From Limnanthes douglasii subsp. nivea (taxonomy: Eukaryota; Streptophyta; Magnoliopsida; Brassicales; Limnanthaceae), in the NCBI GenBank assembly GCA_036936605.1, contig JAUPFV010000002.1, positions 203,755,273 through 203,819,272 on the forward strand: a stretch of 64,000 nucleotides of DNA, read 5' to 3'. Below are positions 37,001 through 52,130 of the stretch, piece after piece (the stretch's first letter is position 1; every line of letters begins with the position of its first letter). Under the pieces are notes generated by a model. It saw only the letters and a list, made by a program, of their open reading frames with translations. It was not told the origin of the DNA and did no database searches. The position numbers and the translations under genes are program-made.

Positions 37001-37329
37001 AAAAACAATGAAAGAAAAAGTAATTTGGGACTAATAAGGAGACATGCCTCCCTCTAACTGAGTAGCTAGAGTGTGAGCATGCCTCTTCCTTGAAGAAGGA
37101 GTCAGTGCAGTCATAGTGTCCCCCGAAAGATAGTAAGTGACTCAAAAAAGCTTATGAGTCTGGGCACTGTCTTAGTTTGTTCTGTTATGACCCCTACTTT
37201 ATTCCGGGTTGGATTAGGATCCAAATACTTTGAATCAACATCAAATCTTTCAAGGATCACCATAGCCCCTTCTGGAGCAGATGTCCCCGCATTGTTCGTT
37301 GGGCCAGTTCAAGGATCATTGTTAGGCCT

Positions 37330-38890
37330 GTTTCCACTTCTTCTTTTGACATAGGCACCCAACTTGCCTCTTTTGATGAGATTTTTCACCTCTTGCTTTA
37401 AAGTGATGCAGTCTTCGGTGTTATGTCCGATATCATGATGATACTGGCAAAAACAAGTATTACGATTTTCCCTGTAAGATTGAAGCGCTACCGGCTTCTG
37501 GAAATGAACCTAATCTTTATCCTTGTCATAAATGGTTGCCATATTTTCTTTAACTCTGCAAACCACTCCGGTTGGACCCAAGGACCTCGTTTATTCCTAG
37601 ACTGCTGGCTCTGAGCTGGATTTTGGTGGGATTGAGTCTGTTTGGCCCTGTTGGACCCTTGTCCGGTTTCTTTGGCCTTGCATCCGGACTGGTTCTGGTT
37701 TGGAACAGCTCGGGTAGACCTCACATGTCTGTGTACCCTAGTCTTCTTAGTTTCATCCATGTTGATTTTATTTCCCACCTGATTTAGCAAACCGCCCCAG
37801 GTCATGGCCTTCTTCCTTGTTACTGAATCAGCTAGATTCCCAGGGTTTAACCCTTGTCTCAAATAAGCTATTGTTACTTGCTCAAAGATATCATCTAACC
37901 CATTCATGGTATTTATGAACCGGCTTATATAGTATTTTAGTGACTCATTTGGCTCTTGGGCACAATGGATAATAATATCTCAATTTCCCTTAACCTATTT
38001 ACTCCCCACAAACTGCCTTCGAAAGGCAACCCAAAATGTGACAAAGTTCCTAATACAACCCTGAGGCAAACTGATGTACCATTTCAGAGCATTTCCCGTA
38101 CACGATTGGGAGAAGGCCCTACATAGAAGTTTGTCATCATCATCAAAATTCATCATGAAGTTCTTGAATTGCTCCAGATGATTGTCTAGATCTTTACTCC
38201 CATCATACTTCTCCATCTTAGTATTGTCAAACCTCTTGGGGAGGTTTCCGGACAGAATCTTGGCAGACAATGGCGATTGTCTCCAATTCCTGCTACGACT
38301 AAAGATTGTGTCTTCATTTGGTGTTGCAAAAATACATGGTTCATTATGGAAAGCAAAAGGATCAATCAGCAGCTGATCCACATGCCTGTGACTATGGCTG
38401 TGAGATGACCATTTGCCCAAATGCCTTTTAAGTTACCCATGCCTATCTCTCTTTCTTGAATACTTCTTAACTAGATTTTGTTTCTTCCTGGACCTCCCTT
38501 CATCACTTCTTGATGACAAAGATTCCTCAAGCTCAGCTTCGTTCGAAGAGCTGCTGGAGGACTCAGAATCTGACCTTTCCACCGGCTTGGACCGATGAGA
38601 CTTCTTGGAACTGACATGGGTCTTTTTCGTACTTAAATGAGTCTTTGTTGATGGATCTTTCTCCCTTGGATTTCCAGTATGATGAACGACTGACGCTTTT
38701 GACTTTTCTTTCAAACCTATTTCTGTCTTTTTAATGGCCCTCAAAGCTTCTCTCTCAGCTCTCAACTTCTCTCGCTCCTCAGTGGTATATTCATTGTTCT
38801 CCCCAACCACCTCCACCAGAGGTGGTGGTATTACTTGTTCGTTCGGATCTATCCAAACAGGTCTTATTACTAGTTTTGAATGCAAGATTC
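37330..38890 (-). pseudogene. gag: gag of element 2
   Basis: The N-terminal region is charged and serine-rich (VERSDSESSSSSSNEAELEE). The gag domain has KMEKYDGSKDLDNHLEQFKN, CTGNALKWYISLPQG and FRRQFVGSK, then LRQGLNPGNLADSVTRKK. At about 37452-37404 an FCQYHHDIGHNTEDC segment gives a C-x2-H-x4-H-x4-C-type zinc motif followed by LKQEVKNLIKRGKLG, as in Tat-lineage gag proteins. Frame breaks lie near 38430, 37990 and 37488. No ATG was found near the primer site; the first codon of the open frame is TTG at 38885. Confidence 0.88.
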
Positions 38891-38901
38891 AGGCACCGTC
38901 T

Positions 38902-38920
38902 CCTCCCACTGTGGTCGCCA
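38902..38920 (-). other. Primer binding site of element 2, tRNA-Arg type
   Basis: On the minus strand TGGCGACCACAGTGGGAGG, identical to that of element 1, three bases inside the 5' LTR. Confidence 0.65.
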
Positions 38921-38923
38921 ATT

Positions 38924-39302
38924 TGGTGATGTTTATTTTGGATTGAGGGTAATTTTGGAAAGTGTTTTAGGAAGTGCGTAGAGTATTAAATGTTTAGGGT
39001 GTTTAGTGGTTAGAGATTTGAGTTGCCTGGTTGAATTAAATGTTCATTACCCTCATTAATGAAAGTAGTTAGGGTATTTATACCCTAATTATGGACCCAT
39101 GGGCTTTCGGGTCAAATTATGGAACCGGGTCAAGTTTAAGGACTCATTTACTTATTAAGCTGATTAGCATATAGCTTAGTCAAAAGGTGTTTAATTATTT
39201 TTTACTTTTGTCCTGTCCGGATAGTTCAATGACAAGTTTATGTCCGAATTTCCCTTGTCCAGAAATCTCAGTAGGCAGTGATTAAGTTATCTGGACTCAT
39301 CA
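38924..39302 (-). repeat. 5' LTR of element 2
   Basis: 379 bp with the same ends as its partner. It contains the inverted TATA palindrome (TATTTATA at 39075-39082 on the plus strand) about 220 bp from the LTR start in element orientation. Confidence 0.95.
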
Positions 39303-40584
39303 TGCATATCTCTACAACATAAATAAAATATTATTACATATGTTATAATATATTTCATAAATTTAATATATCATGTTTCGTAATATTTTACTATATTTTG
39401 CAAGTTTAATATACATTATTTCTCAACATAACATTTCACAAGAATAATTATCAATATGTATAAAAAACATTAACACACCAATTTTTAATATATAAGTTTT
39501 CGCGGATTCTCATTTTACACCAAGTTTCGTAACATAATATTTTGTAATATGAATTTACCACTTTTCAAAAACATACCACATTTCACAACTCTATGTATTT
39601 CAAAAATATATTATATTATGTTTTACAAGGTTAATGTATCATGTTTTTCAATTTCTTATACCAGAAAAAATAAATCTGCATATTTTATAAGTTTAATTTA
39701 GTATATTTTTGAAAGTTTAATATATATATATATATATATACCAATGTGTATGTATGTATGTATGTATGTATGTATGTATGTATGTATGTATGTATAATGT
39801 ATGTATGTATATATATACGTATAATTCTAATATTTTCTATTTTTTCATAATTGGTAGGTTGTATGTGTTTTGAAACTTGAAAATAATTGAGTTATACGAT
39901 TAAGAGAAGGCTCTCTTGTATGTTGGGGTGACATGAGCGATATTCTCGTGTCCGGATCATGAACGATGTACGCTACTATTTTAAGAGGCGTGGATAACCA
40001 ACATTTTTAGTCTTCATCAGATCAAGATCAAGTTCACTTGTTTAATTAATATGTATTTTGAATTTCCGTTTCATAATTTCGTTAAAAATAAAAATTAGTG
40101 AAGCGTTTCACTAGTGCCTTGGCGAATTCCTTCATGTTTTTTCGCCAGTGTCAGATGAATATCATCATCTTCTACGCTAATGTGTCAACGAAGAACAATA
40201 CAAAGCCTTTGACTTATTTAACTCAATTTAACATGACTCAATTGCTTGAATTACTCATATATATGGTTTAAAACCAAATTCTGACACCAAACAAAATTAA
40301 TCAACCTTTAAATTGTCTGGAAACAAATCTAAATTCGTTAAAAAGTGTACATATACAAATATGACTCGTTAAAAGGTTTTGTATAAAAATAATATTTGTT
40401 AAAATAAGAGAAAATTAAATGATTCAAAATAAATTATCTTAACATTGTGGGTATGAAAGTGGATTTGTTAAAAAGAAACGAGTCTTGAATTCGAATGTTG
40501 AATATGAGTTTGGTTATACGAAATATGATATTTTTATAATATTACTACAACTATGTTTAATAATTTATTTTATATAATATACAA
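39303..40584. repeat. Short-motif field resumed, microsatellites, no gene
   Basis: 39303-39720 continues the TTTCATAA/TTTTGCAAGT field seen before element 2. A (TA)10 run at 39721-39740 and a TATG array at about 39749-39810 follow. 39830-40584 is AT-rich and shows no recognisable gene. Confidence 0.6.
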
Positions 40585-40730
40585 AAGGGAAATCTACCAA
40601 TAAAAACCCAACAATCAAATTTATTTACCAATAACCACTTAAGGTTTGATAAAATACGAATAACCGCATGTTTTAAAGCTAAAGTACTCATAACCACCTC
40701 GACTTTCTGTTAATACCAATATACTATTTA

Positions 40731-42990
<2,260 letters not shown>

Positions 42991-43889
42991 AATTACATCC
43001 AAATTGGTTGCATAAATTGGAAAAAAAATTCTTCAAACATATCACACATAAGTAATTGTCATAAAAATAAATGCGTTGTCATAAAAAATTGAGTTAGAGT
43101 TCGAAAGATATGAAGTTTTAAAAATACAAAATAAGTAATTGTTGAACGTGTACGTATTTTATGTGTTCAGAAGTAGTGTTATAAGCATTTATGATAAAAA
43201 ATTACTATTATTGTTTTATGTTACAGAAGTAGTGTTGGAAGCATTCTGGTGAGTTTTGGGTTCAGAATTAGTGTTAGAACAATCTGTATTTTTTTCAAAC
43301 AATATATTTATATTCTGGTGAGATTTGTGGATGTATCGTCGTATGCTTATAGCATATTCGATAAATATTTTAGAGAGGATTTGTTGAGACACTGATTTGG
43401 GTAAATACTGTAATAATCACTTTTTACGAACAAAATTTTGAAACTGATTTCATAATAGTAAGTTTCCATCTCTTTTCCTTTTATAATAAGTTGGAAATTA
43501 GTTTTAATTTGTATTTCTTTGAGTAAGTAGTTCTTTTTAGGTTATGGAATATTATGGGAGTCTATTTTAGAGTTTGTAGGTATTTTTATAAATATGTGAT
43601 ATGATGGGGCAAGAAGATGCGAGATGTGTGAGGATTTAACGTACGGGACATTTAGAAAATATCACATGTCTAGCATGTGAGACGTATTACCAAAACATGT
43701 GAGCCGTGTGAGAATTTAACGTGCAAAACGTTTAGAAAATATCACATGTCTCGCATATACGAGACTGTAACCTTTTTATATGAAATATACGAGTCTTTAA
43801 CATGTTTTATATGCAAAATTAGGCATGTGCATTATGCGAGACGCATTGATTTCTCATAACTGTTTTTGAACTGTTTAACGTAGGTAAGA

Positions 43890-46060
43890 AATGTTTGAAG
43901 CTCGAGTGTGCATTTTCAAACATAATGGTTAAACTGCAATCGTTCCTCTTAGTGAGTTTGGAGACTTTGAAAGTTTTTAAAAGTATGTTGATAGTCGATG
44001 GGATGAAATGGTTAGAGGTAATTACAACGTGACCTACTATTTCGACGATAATAGGAATTCTTTATTTACAAATGGGACAGATTTTATGGGTTTAGTAGTA
44101 TTCATTGATGTTGAGCATTTAAATTTTTTTAGTTTTCTAATAGAACAACATGTGGTTGATAAATTTGATGAAAAAATACGCAAAGAGTATGACTTAAATT
44201 TATTTGAAGCCTTAAATAATTAATTAATTAGTAAGGGGAAAGTAGTATTCGTTTAAGTGTTTTTATCATAAAAAATAACTTGCTACTACTGGTTGAGTTG
44301 ATGGTATTACAGGTGTTGGTCACATTTTTTATCAAGGTGTTGCAGCTCTAAGGTTATCTTTATGTCGCTATACCTTAGAGTATGGTTTCTGTTTCAAATA
44401 CATGCATAATACAAGGTCTAAGATAACTATTTATTGTGAAAATAAAGTCTAAACTAGATGTAAATGACAACTTTATGCATCACTTAACTCCAACACCAGT
44501 TTCATGATCATTAAGTGGTTTGTTGACTTGCATATTTATATCCCCGATTTTTTCAAATAACGTAAGAAGCGTTTGACATCCGAGTTGATTGCTATAAAAA
44601 AATCAAGATTCTATTAGATCATGCAATTCTGTGATAATGAAAAGTATGAAATCATTTGTTAAACATGATTACGGGTTAGACATTTCTTACTGTCCCTCAT
44701 GGAATGCTTTAGAGAAATCTAGGAGGGAAGTTTTCATAATTAGTGCTACTTCGTTTAATTTACTAAATGAACACTTCAAAAGATTGACGAGTTGTGATAT
44801 TAAGATCGACTTTCATTTGGAATATACTCTGGGAAACAACTTCTAGCGATGCTTTATAGCATTCAACTCTTGTCTTCAAGGTATTCATTCTCATCATCCG
44901 CTTTTATTTGTCGATGGAATATTTTTTACCATCAAGCATAAAAGAGTATTGCTTTCTCACATAGCAAAAAATTGTAACAATGGTAAGTTTCAAGCTTTTC
45001 TATTATTTATTATTTATTCATAGGTGACAAGTTCTGTATAGGTTATATGTGTGACCCTTTATACGAGATCGACATATTATATTCATAAAACATGTGAGAC
45101 TTTAATATCTCAACGGTGTTTCATGTGAGACATGTCTGTAATAGTCCTACTTACCAACATGTGAGACACATGATTTATAATTGAATTATACAAGACTTGT
45201 GTAAGGATAATTTTCATGTTGAATTTGGTATTGTTGGTTGTGAAGATGTTGACAATTGGTTATGGTGTATGGAGAATTTCAAACCTCATTTGCTGGAACG
45301 TCAAATCACATTTATTCTGGATCGTCATTTAGGTATAATTATGTTTTTGCCTTGTATCCAAACTGTTAGCATGCATACTATATTTTCTATCTTATTCAGA
45401 ATTTGAGGTATGCTCTTAATCTTTTGAAGGCAAAGTTTAATTCTATGATGATTTATAGGTTTAAAAAATGTGCTTATACTCAAACTTAAACATGTTTGAA
45501 AGAATTGAAGTGTGTATTAGTGAAAGAGGTCATAAAGTTATTAACTTGTTTGATAATTTACCTCGGGAAAAATATACTCAAACATTTGTTCAAGGGAAAT
45601 GATATGGTGCTATATCATATTCTCTGGATGATTATATTAACCACCATATGAAATATCTGTGTAGTCTACCTATTCTTGAATTAATTGACAAGATTCGAAT
45701 CTTACTTATGACTCAAATTCCACGACGTTATTCAGATGAGCTAAGTTGGAGCAGTAAATTATCCTCTGAGTAAGAAAAGATATTAAAGGTTAATTTTATA
45801 GCATCTCGTTCGTGGTTGTTCGTAAGTCTTTGGAAACCAAATTTAAATTTTTGTGTGCACCTAATTTGGTTGTTAGTTTAATAGATTTTAAATATTATTG
45901 TGGTATTTGGAAACAAGAATTGGTTTCCATGTTCTTATGCTTTGTTGCAATACATTCGATTCACAACAATTTTATGACATTAATAAAGCCATTCTTCAAT
46001 GTTATTAATTATATATCAACTTACTCTTTCATACCCGCTTTAACCAGTTCTGGTGAATGA
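43890..46060 (+). pseudogene. MULE transposase relic, copy 2
   Basis: Cut-and-paste transposase of the Mutator superfamily, readable in pieces. FEARVCIFKHNG with an N-terminal adapter (43890-44220). A MuDR-type DNA-binding domain (GVGHIFYQGVAALRL, RSKITIYCENKV, RCKWQLYA; 44310-44530). The transposase domain (WNALEKSRREVF, LEYTLGNNF, FIAFNSCLQGIH, then PLLFVDGIFFTIKHKRVLL). An intron at 44983-45205. Then VEFGIVGCEDVDNWLWCMEN and ITFILDRHLGII, with the C-terminal LPILELIDKIRILLMTQ at about 45670. Finally a SWIM-like CGIWKQELVSMF and FFNVINYISTYSFIP. Many stops and shifts. It aligns along its length with the relic at 13130-14890. Confidence 0.75.
44983..45205 (+). other. Putative intron in transposase relic, with motif repeats
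   Basis: Donor AATG|GTAAGT, acceptor TGTGTAAG|GATAA. The intron is at the same protein position as the one in copy 1 (14564-14187). It contains several ACATGTGAGAC-type words, the same motif that fills the flanking non-coding DNA. Confidence 0.55.
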
Positions 46061-46339
46061 TCAAACTCTAAAGAATTACATTTAGAATTGGCTTATAATC
46101 GGGGTCAGTTTCAAGGAAGGAGTTTTTATAGTTGTTATGGTGTTCGGCCATTAGGGTTTGTGTGTAAACAAATAGAAATAAAGTAAACAGATAAAACAAT
46201 TACTAAAGTTAGATGGTAAATATATGCCATATGTAGTTAGTAAAGAGTTTTTTAGGGTATTATGTATTTTATTTGTCTTGAATGTTACAACTATTATCTT
46301 GGCAATTGACATTTATCATAACCAAGTACATTTCACATA

Positions 46340-46800
46340 CAATTATATTGCAACTATAATGTGCAAGACTAATATTACTAAAATGTGCGACATTACTACA
46401 ACTACAACGTGCGAGACTACTGCAACTAAACATGCGATTATACTTCACCCGAATATGCGATTTTACTACATCTAAACATGTGATTCTACTTAAACTAAAC
46501 ATGTGATTCTACTACAACATAAACGTGCGAGACTAACGTAACTAAACATGCAATTTTACTGGAACTAAACTTGGGAGACCACTGTGACTTAACATGTGAT
46601 TCTATTTCAACTAAACATGCAATTATACTATAACTAGAGTGTGATTCTTCTTCAACTAAACATGTGCTTCTATTTCAACCAAACATGTGATTCTACTGCA
46701 ACTAAAATGTGTGATTCTACTGCAACTAAAATGTGCAATTCCACTGACATTAAAACGTGCAATACTATTGCAACTAAACAGACGATTCTAGTTTTGGAGT
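46340..46800. repeat. Degenerate motif array (ACATGTGATTCTACTGCAACT type)
   Basis: More than a dozen variants of a unit of about 22-30 bp, such as AAACATGTGATTCTACT, AACGTGCGAGACTA and AAATGTGCAATTCCACTG, follow one another. Further patches of the same motif lie at 43620-43850, 48540-48640, 49820-50080 and 50580-50870. It is not CRISPR-like: spacing is variable and the spacers are themselves repeat-derived. Confidence 0.75.
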
Positions 46801-47102
46801 ATGGAAACATGTGAGTCTCTCTATAAAGGCATTGAAGACTTGAACATATACAAAAGAGAGTATTGGAAAACTTGCAACATTTGAACTAACCTAGACTATA
46901 CATACTGGATATGCAAAACAATGCAAAATGAGATAAATGATAAAACGTGTTGTTATATTTATTAAATCAAAACTGAAAAGCATAAAAAGTTTGTAATTTT
47001 AACCGTAAAAATACAAACAAAATATTTAGGGTCGAACATGAAACTGTGCGAGATAATAATAATAATAAAAAATTCAAAAATTTCAAACATCAGAAGAAGA
47101 GT

Positions 47103-48103
47103 CTCATTCGTCAGACTCTTCTTCTTCTTCTTCCTCGTCTTCCGGTTCATGTTCTTCCTCATCCTCTTCTTCCTCATATTTTTCTTCCCCTAGTTATGGC
47201 TGTTATCGATCCGGTTCGGTCCGGGTTTTGAAGGAACCGGACCGGACCGGACCGCTAAGCTTTCGGTTCTAATTTTTGGAACCGGACCGAACCGCTAAGC
47301 TTTCGGTTCGGTTCGGTTCGGTCCGGTTCGGTTCGGTTCTGGTTTCGGTTCGGTCCGAGTTCGGTTCGGTCCGAGTTCGGTACGGTCCGGTTTCGGTCCG
47401 ATTCGGTCCACTTAAAAAAATAAAATCAATTAAAAATTATTTTTTAATTATTTTTTTATTAAAATAAATAGTATAAAAACTAATGTTTATAAGTTGATCT
47501 TTCATTTTCTTAAAAAATTGGTAATTAACTATTAATTTTGGTACTATAATTTATAAAAGAATATATAATAATAATCGGTTTTAACGGTTTTATTGGTTCG
47601 ATTTCTTATCGGTTCTACCGGTTTATCGGTTCGATTTCGTATCGGTTCCTTCGATCCTATCGGTTTTATCGGTTTGGTTCCTAAGCGGTTTTTTGTTTCG
47701 GTTCCTTATCGGTTTTCGGTTTTTAGAATTGAACCGCGAACCGGACCGTTAAGGTTCGGTCCGGTTCTCGGTCCGGTCCTTATCGGTTCGGTCACGGTCC
47801 GGTTCTCGGTTCCGAAGAAACGTTGACAGCCCTACCCCTAGTGCGATAAACTTCCTTTTTTGGCTGGAATAGCACAATAAGGTAAGTTATACACGTCGTC
47901 TTTATCTCTAGAATATGAAAAGAAGTCTTGAGAATAATATTCAACAACAAGGGTAAAGATCTCCTCATAGGAAGAACTAGAGAACTATTCCTTGGTGGTC
48001 GTCAATTTGTATGGTGAGTGTCGTCCCTCAAAAGATAGTCATCATCAGTAGAGCTTGAGTAACTAGATTTATCATCGGAGGAGATGTCAATGAAATTAGC
48101 CAT
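47103..48103 (-). pseudogene. Acidic protein frame split by a hAT element, unrecognised
   Basis: On the minus strand an ATG at 48103-48101 opens MANFIDISSDDKSSYSSSTD, an acidic and serine-rich start. The reading continues through a short broken segment to about 47843. After removal of the hAT element (47834-47195) it resumes and ends with GEEKYEEEEDEEEHEPEDEE plus an acidic tail SDE and a stop at 47105-47103. Frames shift at least twice. I do not recognise the family. Its place between the MULE transposase and the Ulp1-like relic suggests a third MULE gene, but this is inference. Confidence 0.4.
47195..47834. mobile_element. Non-autonomous hAT element (640 bp)
   Basis: Terminal inverted repeats TATGGCTGTTATCG / CGTTGACAGCCCTA, with the right end matching the common hAT start TAGGGCTGTCAACG. 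Perfect 8-bp target duplication CCCCTAGT (47187-47194 and 47835-47842). Both subterminal regions are dense in GGTTCGGTCCGGTTC-type words in opposite orientation around an AT-rich middle. No transposase. GC-rich ends contrast sharply with the surrounding AT-rich DNA. Confidence 0.9.
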
Positions 48104-49120
48104 TTTGAACTTTGTGATTTTATTTCAGAACATTTTATGAGTTAGTTTTGTATGAAACCCTACTGAGGTTGTAAACTTAATGTATATGTAAAAGAATTAA
48201 TGAAAGGAGCCATTTTTATGGTTATGTAACCCATTATCGATAGGTATTTTGTAGTTATTTATTTAATTATCATTAGTTATTTATTTTTGTCAACTCAACC
48301 AATATGTTATCCAATGAAAAATGATTAACAAGTTTAAATACTGATATGACAAAATTGGTTGGAATATGGTGATTTATATTAATTATACACGAGACAATTT
48401 CATTATTACTTTAAAAACTGGGTAAAAGTGGATGAGGAATATGTGAGACTCTATAGAATTTATACATGTGATTCGTGAAGAGATTAATTAACTAATAAAT
48501 GGAATAAAACATATGAGACTGCACCATATAAGACACACGATACCAGATAAAAATAAGATGTGAGACTACTGCAACTAAACTTGTGATTTAACTGCAACTA
48601 AACATGCGAGACTACCGTAATTAAAATATGTGAGACTTGCAGTCGTTTAAAACTAATAAATTTTGTTTGTTCACTTTAATATACATTACTTACAAAATAC
48701 TTAAGTTTACAGCATATGTGACATCACAAAATACTTCATCAAGAGAGCTTCAAATAAATGTTTAGGTTCATATCATTAAGGAAATGATAAATATCTGTGC
48801 TCTCATCAACGGTCACGTGTCGTCAGTGTGTTTGTTAAGAGCATACCCATTATGGATAAAGCTTTAGGCATATTCGCAAACAAAAACGCGATAGTCGATG
48901 CTTCTTTTTTTTAATGTGGGATATCTCTTTGTGTTTGCACCTTATAAGGCTTCTATTTAATAGTATGGTTTTTTTGATAAGGTATGACAATTTTTAATAG
49001 GTGGCGATACCAGTTAAAAGTTTATACGCGAGACCAATATAAAATAAATACGTGATACCTGTACAATTTAAAAATTATCCATAAAACATGCGTGATTGAT
49101 CAATATGATAATGCAAAACT

Positions 49121-51380
49121 TTAAATTCTTACCAGTGGCTCATCAGTTTTTCTTATTTTGTTTTGTGTGTATTTACTTAAAGGCAATAATGGGTTATAGT
49201 TTATTAGTATTCCTGATTCGATGTCAATAATTAGCAATGTCCAATGATTCGTTGTATTTTTTGAAATAGTGCATACTAGAACCAACATATAATATATGTC
49301 TTGTGGAATATTCAGGAATACTTCTTCAACCATTTTTGTTAGTTATTTAATCATAACCAATGAAATCTGCATTAAGAGAAATGATTACAAATAGTTTATG
49401 TTTAACAATAGTTACCTAATTTTAGGTATACTTATCGTTGTATGACTAGAAAGTTGTATTGCTCCGGATTACGATTGTAAGCACCATTGTAACTTTTGGA
49501 TGGTACTTCCAACTTGAGTTCTTTAAGGATATTTCAAATACGAGCATCGATAATATACCAGATGAAAAGTATGGGGCATGTTATATAAGAGGTGAGATTG
49601 AGCAGTGTTATAAATAACTCATGTGATATTGGGTCACTGTTATAATGCGAGACTTATATATTTTACCTTAAATTTCATGTCGCAATTATTAGGTAGCGTC
49701 ACTAGATCACTTACAAATATAATCATTCAATAAGGTCTATATGATGCTTGTAAATATAATACTTCTAGAACTTCCTATTTTTGTACCATTTGTATCTTAC
49801 ACACTTTGTGGTATTCAAAAGTTTGATTCTACTGCTACTAAAATATACGATTCTGCTTCAGCTAAACGTGTGATTCTACTACAAGCTAAACCATGAAAGA
49901 CTAATGCTAAACAACATGTGATTCTACTGCAGCTGAACGTGCGTGCGATTCTACTTCAACTAAACATACTATTCTACTAGAACTATAACATGCGAGACCA
50001 CTGCAACCAACATGTGTTTCTACTTCAACTAAACATGCAATTTTACTACAACTATAACATGCGAGACTAAAATATTTGATACCTCATCATCTCTTAGTTG
50101 ATTTATCTTTTGAATTATATCCAAGTTTGATGATTTTGACTCAAATTCCCATAATTTGTACCATCTTAGAATTATGTTGGCCATTGATTCTCATTGCGCA
50201 AATTTTATACGCTCCATGATGAATGGTTGCATCAAAAAATATATCAACATCATTACAATTATTTTTTACTTCTTTAACTATGTAACAATATTCTTACCGC
50301 CAAAGTGCAATACACCTGATAACTCTATGAGGTTTGTTGGAGATACATGTTTGAATTGACCCAAATAACTTTTCTTTTATTACTCTTGACCAATAATAAT
50401 TGTTTATTTTTAAGCTCTTCGTTATAAAAGACCACAATTGTACCAAAAACATCTTCTGATATTGAATAGAATTGTGTAAAGCACATAAACACGGTAAAAA
50501 AAAATAACCACATCATTCATAGCTTGATCCCCTTACACTACTGGATTTATCAATTACTTCATGTAAAACATAACATAATTAAACATGTGATCTTGTTGAA
50601 ATGCTAGTATAGATCAAACAAACCATACAAGACTGGTGCAATTAAACATATAATGTTGGTAAAATAATACATGCCAGACTAATGCAAAATAAACCATGCA
50701 AGACTAATGCATGTAAACATGTGATCCCGATAATAAATTACATGTCAGTCTTGATCAAACAAATCATGCGAGACTAACCCAATTAAACATGTGATCTTGA
50801 TGAAAAAACATATGGCAGATTAATACAAATAAACCATATAAGATTAGTGCGTGTAAACATGTGATCCCGATACATACGTTACTAATGATTAAGTCATACC
50901 TTTATCAAATTATTTGATATTGGTTTTGATTTGTTTTTTCCATTTGTTCTTGCATTTTCAGCAAGAAACTATATTTTAATCATCATAGACTCTAGTTTTT
51001 ACCATATGTATATTGAAGTTTAAATTCTATTTTGAGTTTAAAGGCATTTCTCACCGTCATGTTTCAAACCAATAATATTCCTTACATCATTAGTGGTTAG
51101 TTTTACAAGTTTGGACCTAATTCGAAAAATATCGTATTCTATCAACTATGTCTTTATGATATGGTTATAATCTGATACTACTTTTTCATTAATAGACTCT
51201 CATTGCGGATATCATACGAAGCCTTTAATATCGTACATAAAGACATTTCCTTTGCAACTTCTATGTTTTTATTCGTAAGAATGTGACTCTTCTCTTTCAT
51301 CAAATTTAGTATGCTAACTAAAACTGATCTGGAAATCATACTTAAGAGCATTTTATCCTACAACAAAATGTGAGACCAGT
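49121..51380 (-). pseudogene. Ulp1-like (C48 peptidase) MULE-borne gene relic
   Basis: Minus-strand pieces in order. IEYDIFRIRSKLVKLTTNDV followed by RNIIGLKHDGEK (about 51160-51040) resembles the N-terminal domain of plant transposon Ulp1-like proteins, where a 'VxLTxxDVxxIxGL' pattern precedes a glycine. ILKELKLEVPSKSYNGAYN lies near 49500. 49333-49121 reads PQDIYYMLVLVCTISKNTTN then HWTLLIIDIESGILINYNPL, fitting the HWxLLxID histidine motif of C48 SUMO-type proteases. The catalytic Asp, Gln and Cys parts were not found. Stops separate the pieces and motif arrays lie between them. Moderate confidence for the family, low for the limits. Confidence 0.45.
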
Positions 51381-52130
51381 TATAACAAACAATGCAATAT
51401 GGGTTGATGAAGCAAACGAGACTGCAGACCTAAGTAGCAAACCTATGATAGACCAAATAAAATAGATATTATAAACATGCATAGTGTATTTAAAATAAAC
51501 ATATCATGCACAAGCACACGTACATATATATGATTCACGTGTGAAAGCGAACCAGAACATGCAAAACAATGCGAGACGTCTGTACGACAGACAAAGAAGA
51601 TGCAACATGTGGTGATATTTCACTTTCTTACTTATTTAAATCGAAAATGAAATCTCAAAACATCAAACGATAGGACATCAGACAATACATTAGAACCTAA
51701 TTACTAAAATATAACATATCACATGCAAATAGTGCGGCCTTCTCGTACTCTAAAACGTTGGTTTACGTAAAATGACAGTACTGATGTGTGTTTCACTATT
51801 GAACTCTAACTTACAACCTATTTATCATATTTAAGACTTCGAAACTAAACCTAAACCATCTAAATATAAAAAAACAGAGAAGCCGTACTTAGTTCTTACT
51901 TGTTAATTTCTGAATTCTAGAGACTCATGCTTCAAGTGGAGGTCGAATGAAGGTTGTACATAGATACTTGGCTTCAAATACATATTATAGCTTAAAATCA
52001 CAATGAATCACACTTCAAAATGGAGGTGGTGGAGGTTGGTCGTGAGTTCACGACGTTTCTAGCTTTAAGAGGTACTGTATAGAGAGAACCAAATTTGAAA
52101 CCTTTTGGTTCAAGTGAGGAAAAAAATTGG

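Larger units (their letters stand above)
28902..39302 (-). mobile_element. Ty3/gypsy LTR retrotransposon, element 2 (full length)
   Basis: A 10.4-kb element on the minus strand with LTRs at 38924-39302 (5') and 28902-29283 (3') and target duplication TGCAT (28897-28901 and 39303-39307). Order in its own direction: primer site, gag with CCHC-like motif, protease, RT, RNase H, integrase, antisense gene, 3' LTR. It is the most complete of the three copies and serves as reference for the deletion in element 1. Stops and frameshifts in gag, protease and integrase mean it is probably not autonomous now. Confidence 0.96.

Noticed and set aside
44008..44223. Independent small gene
   Set aside because: It is the N-terminal part of the MULE transposase relic; the reading continues upstream through stops to 43890.
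46340..46800. CRISPR-like look of the repeated motif array
   Set aside because: Repeats are degenerate, spacing is irregular, the spacers are repeat-derived, and the window is a plant genome.
47046..47231. Plus-strand frame opposite the acidic tail
   Set aside because: Shadow of the Glu-rich minus-strand reading and partly inside the hAT element.
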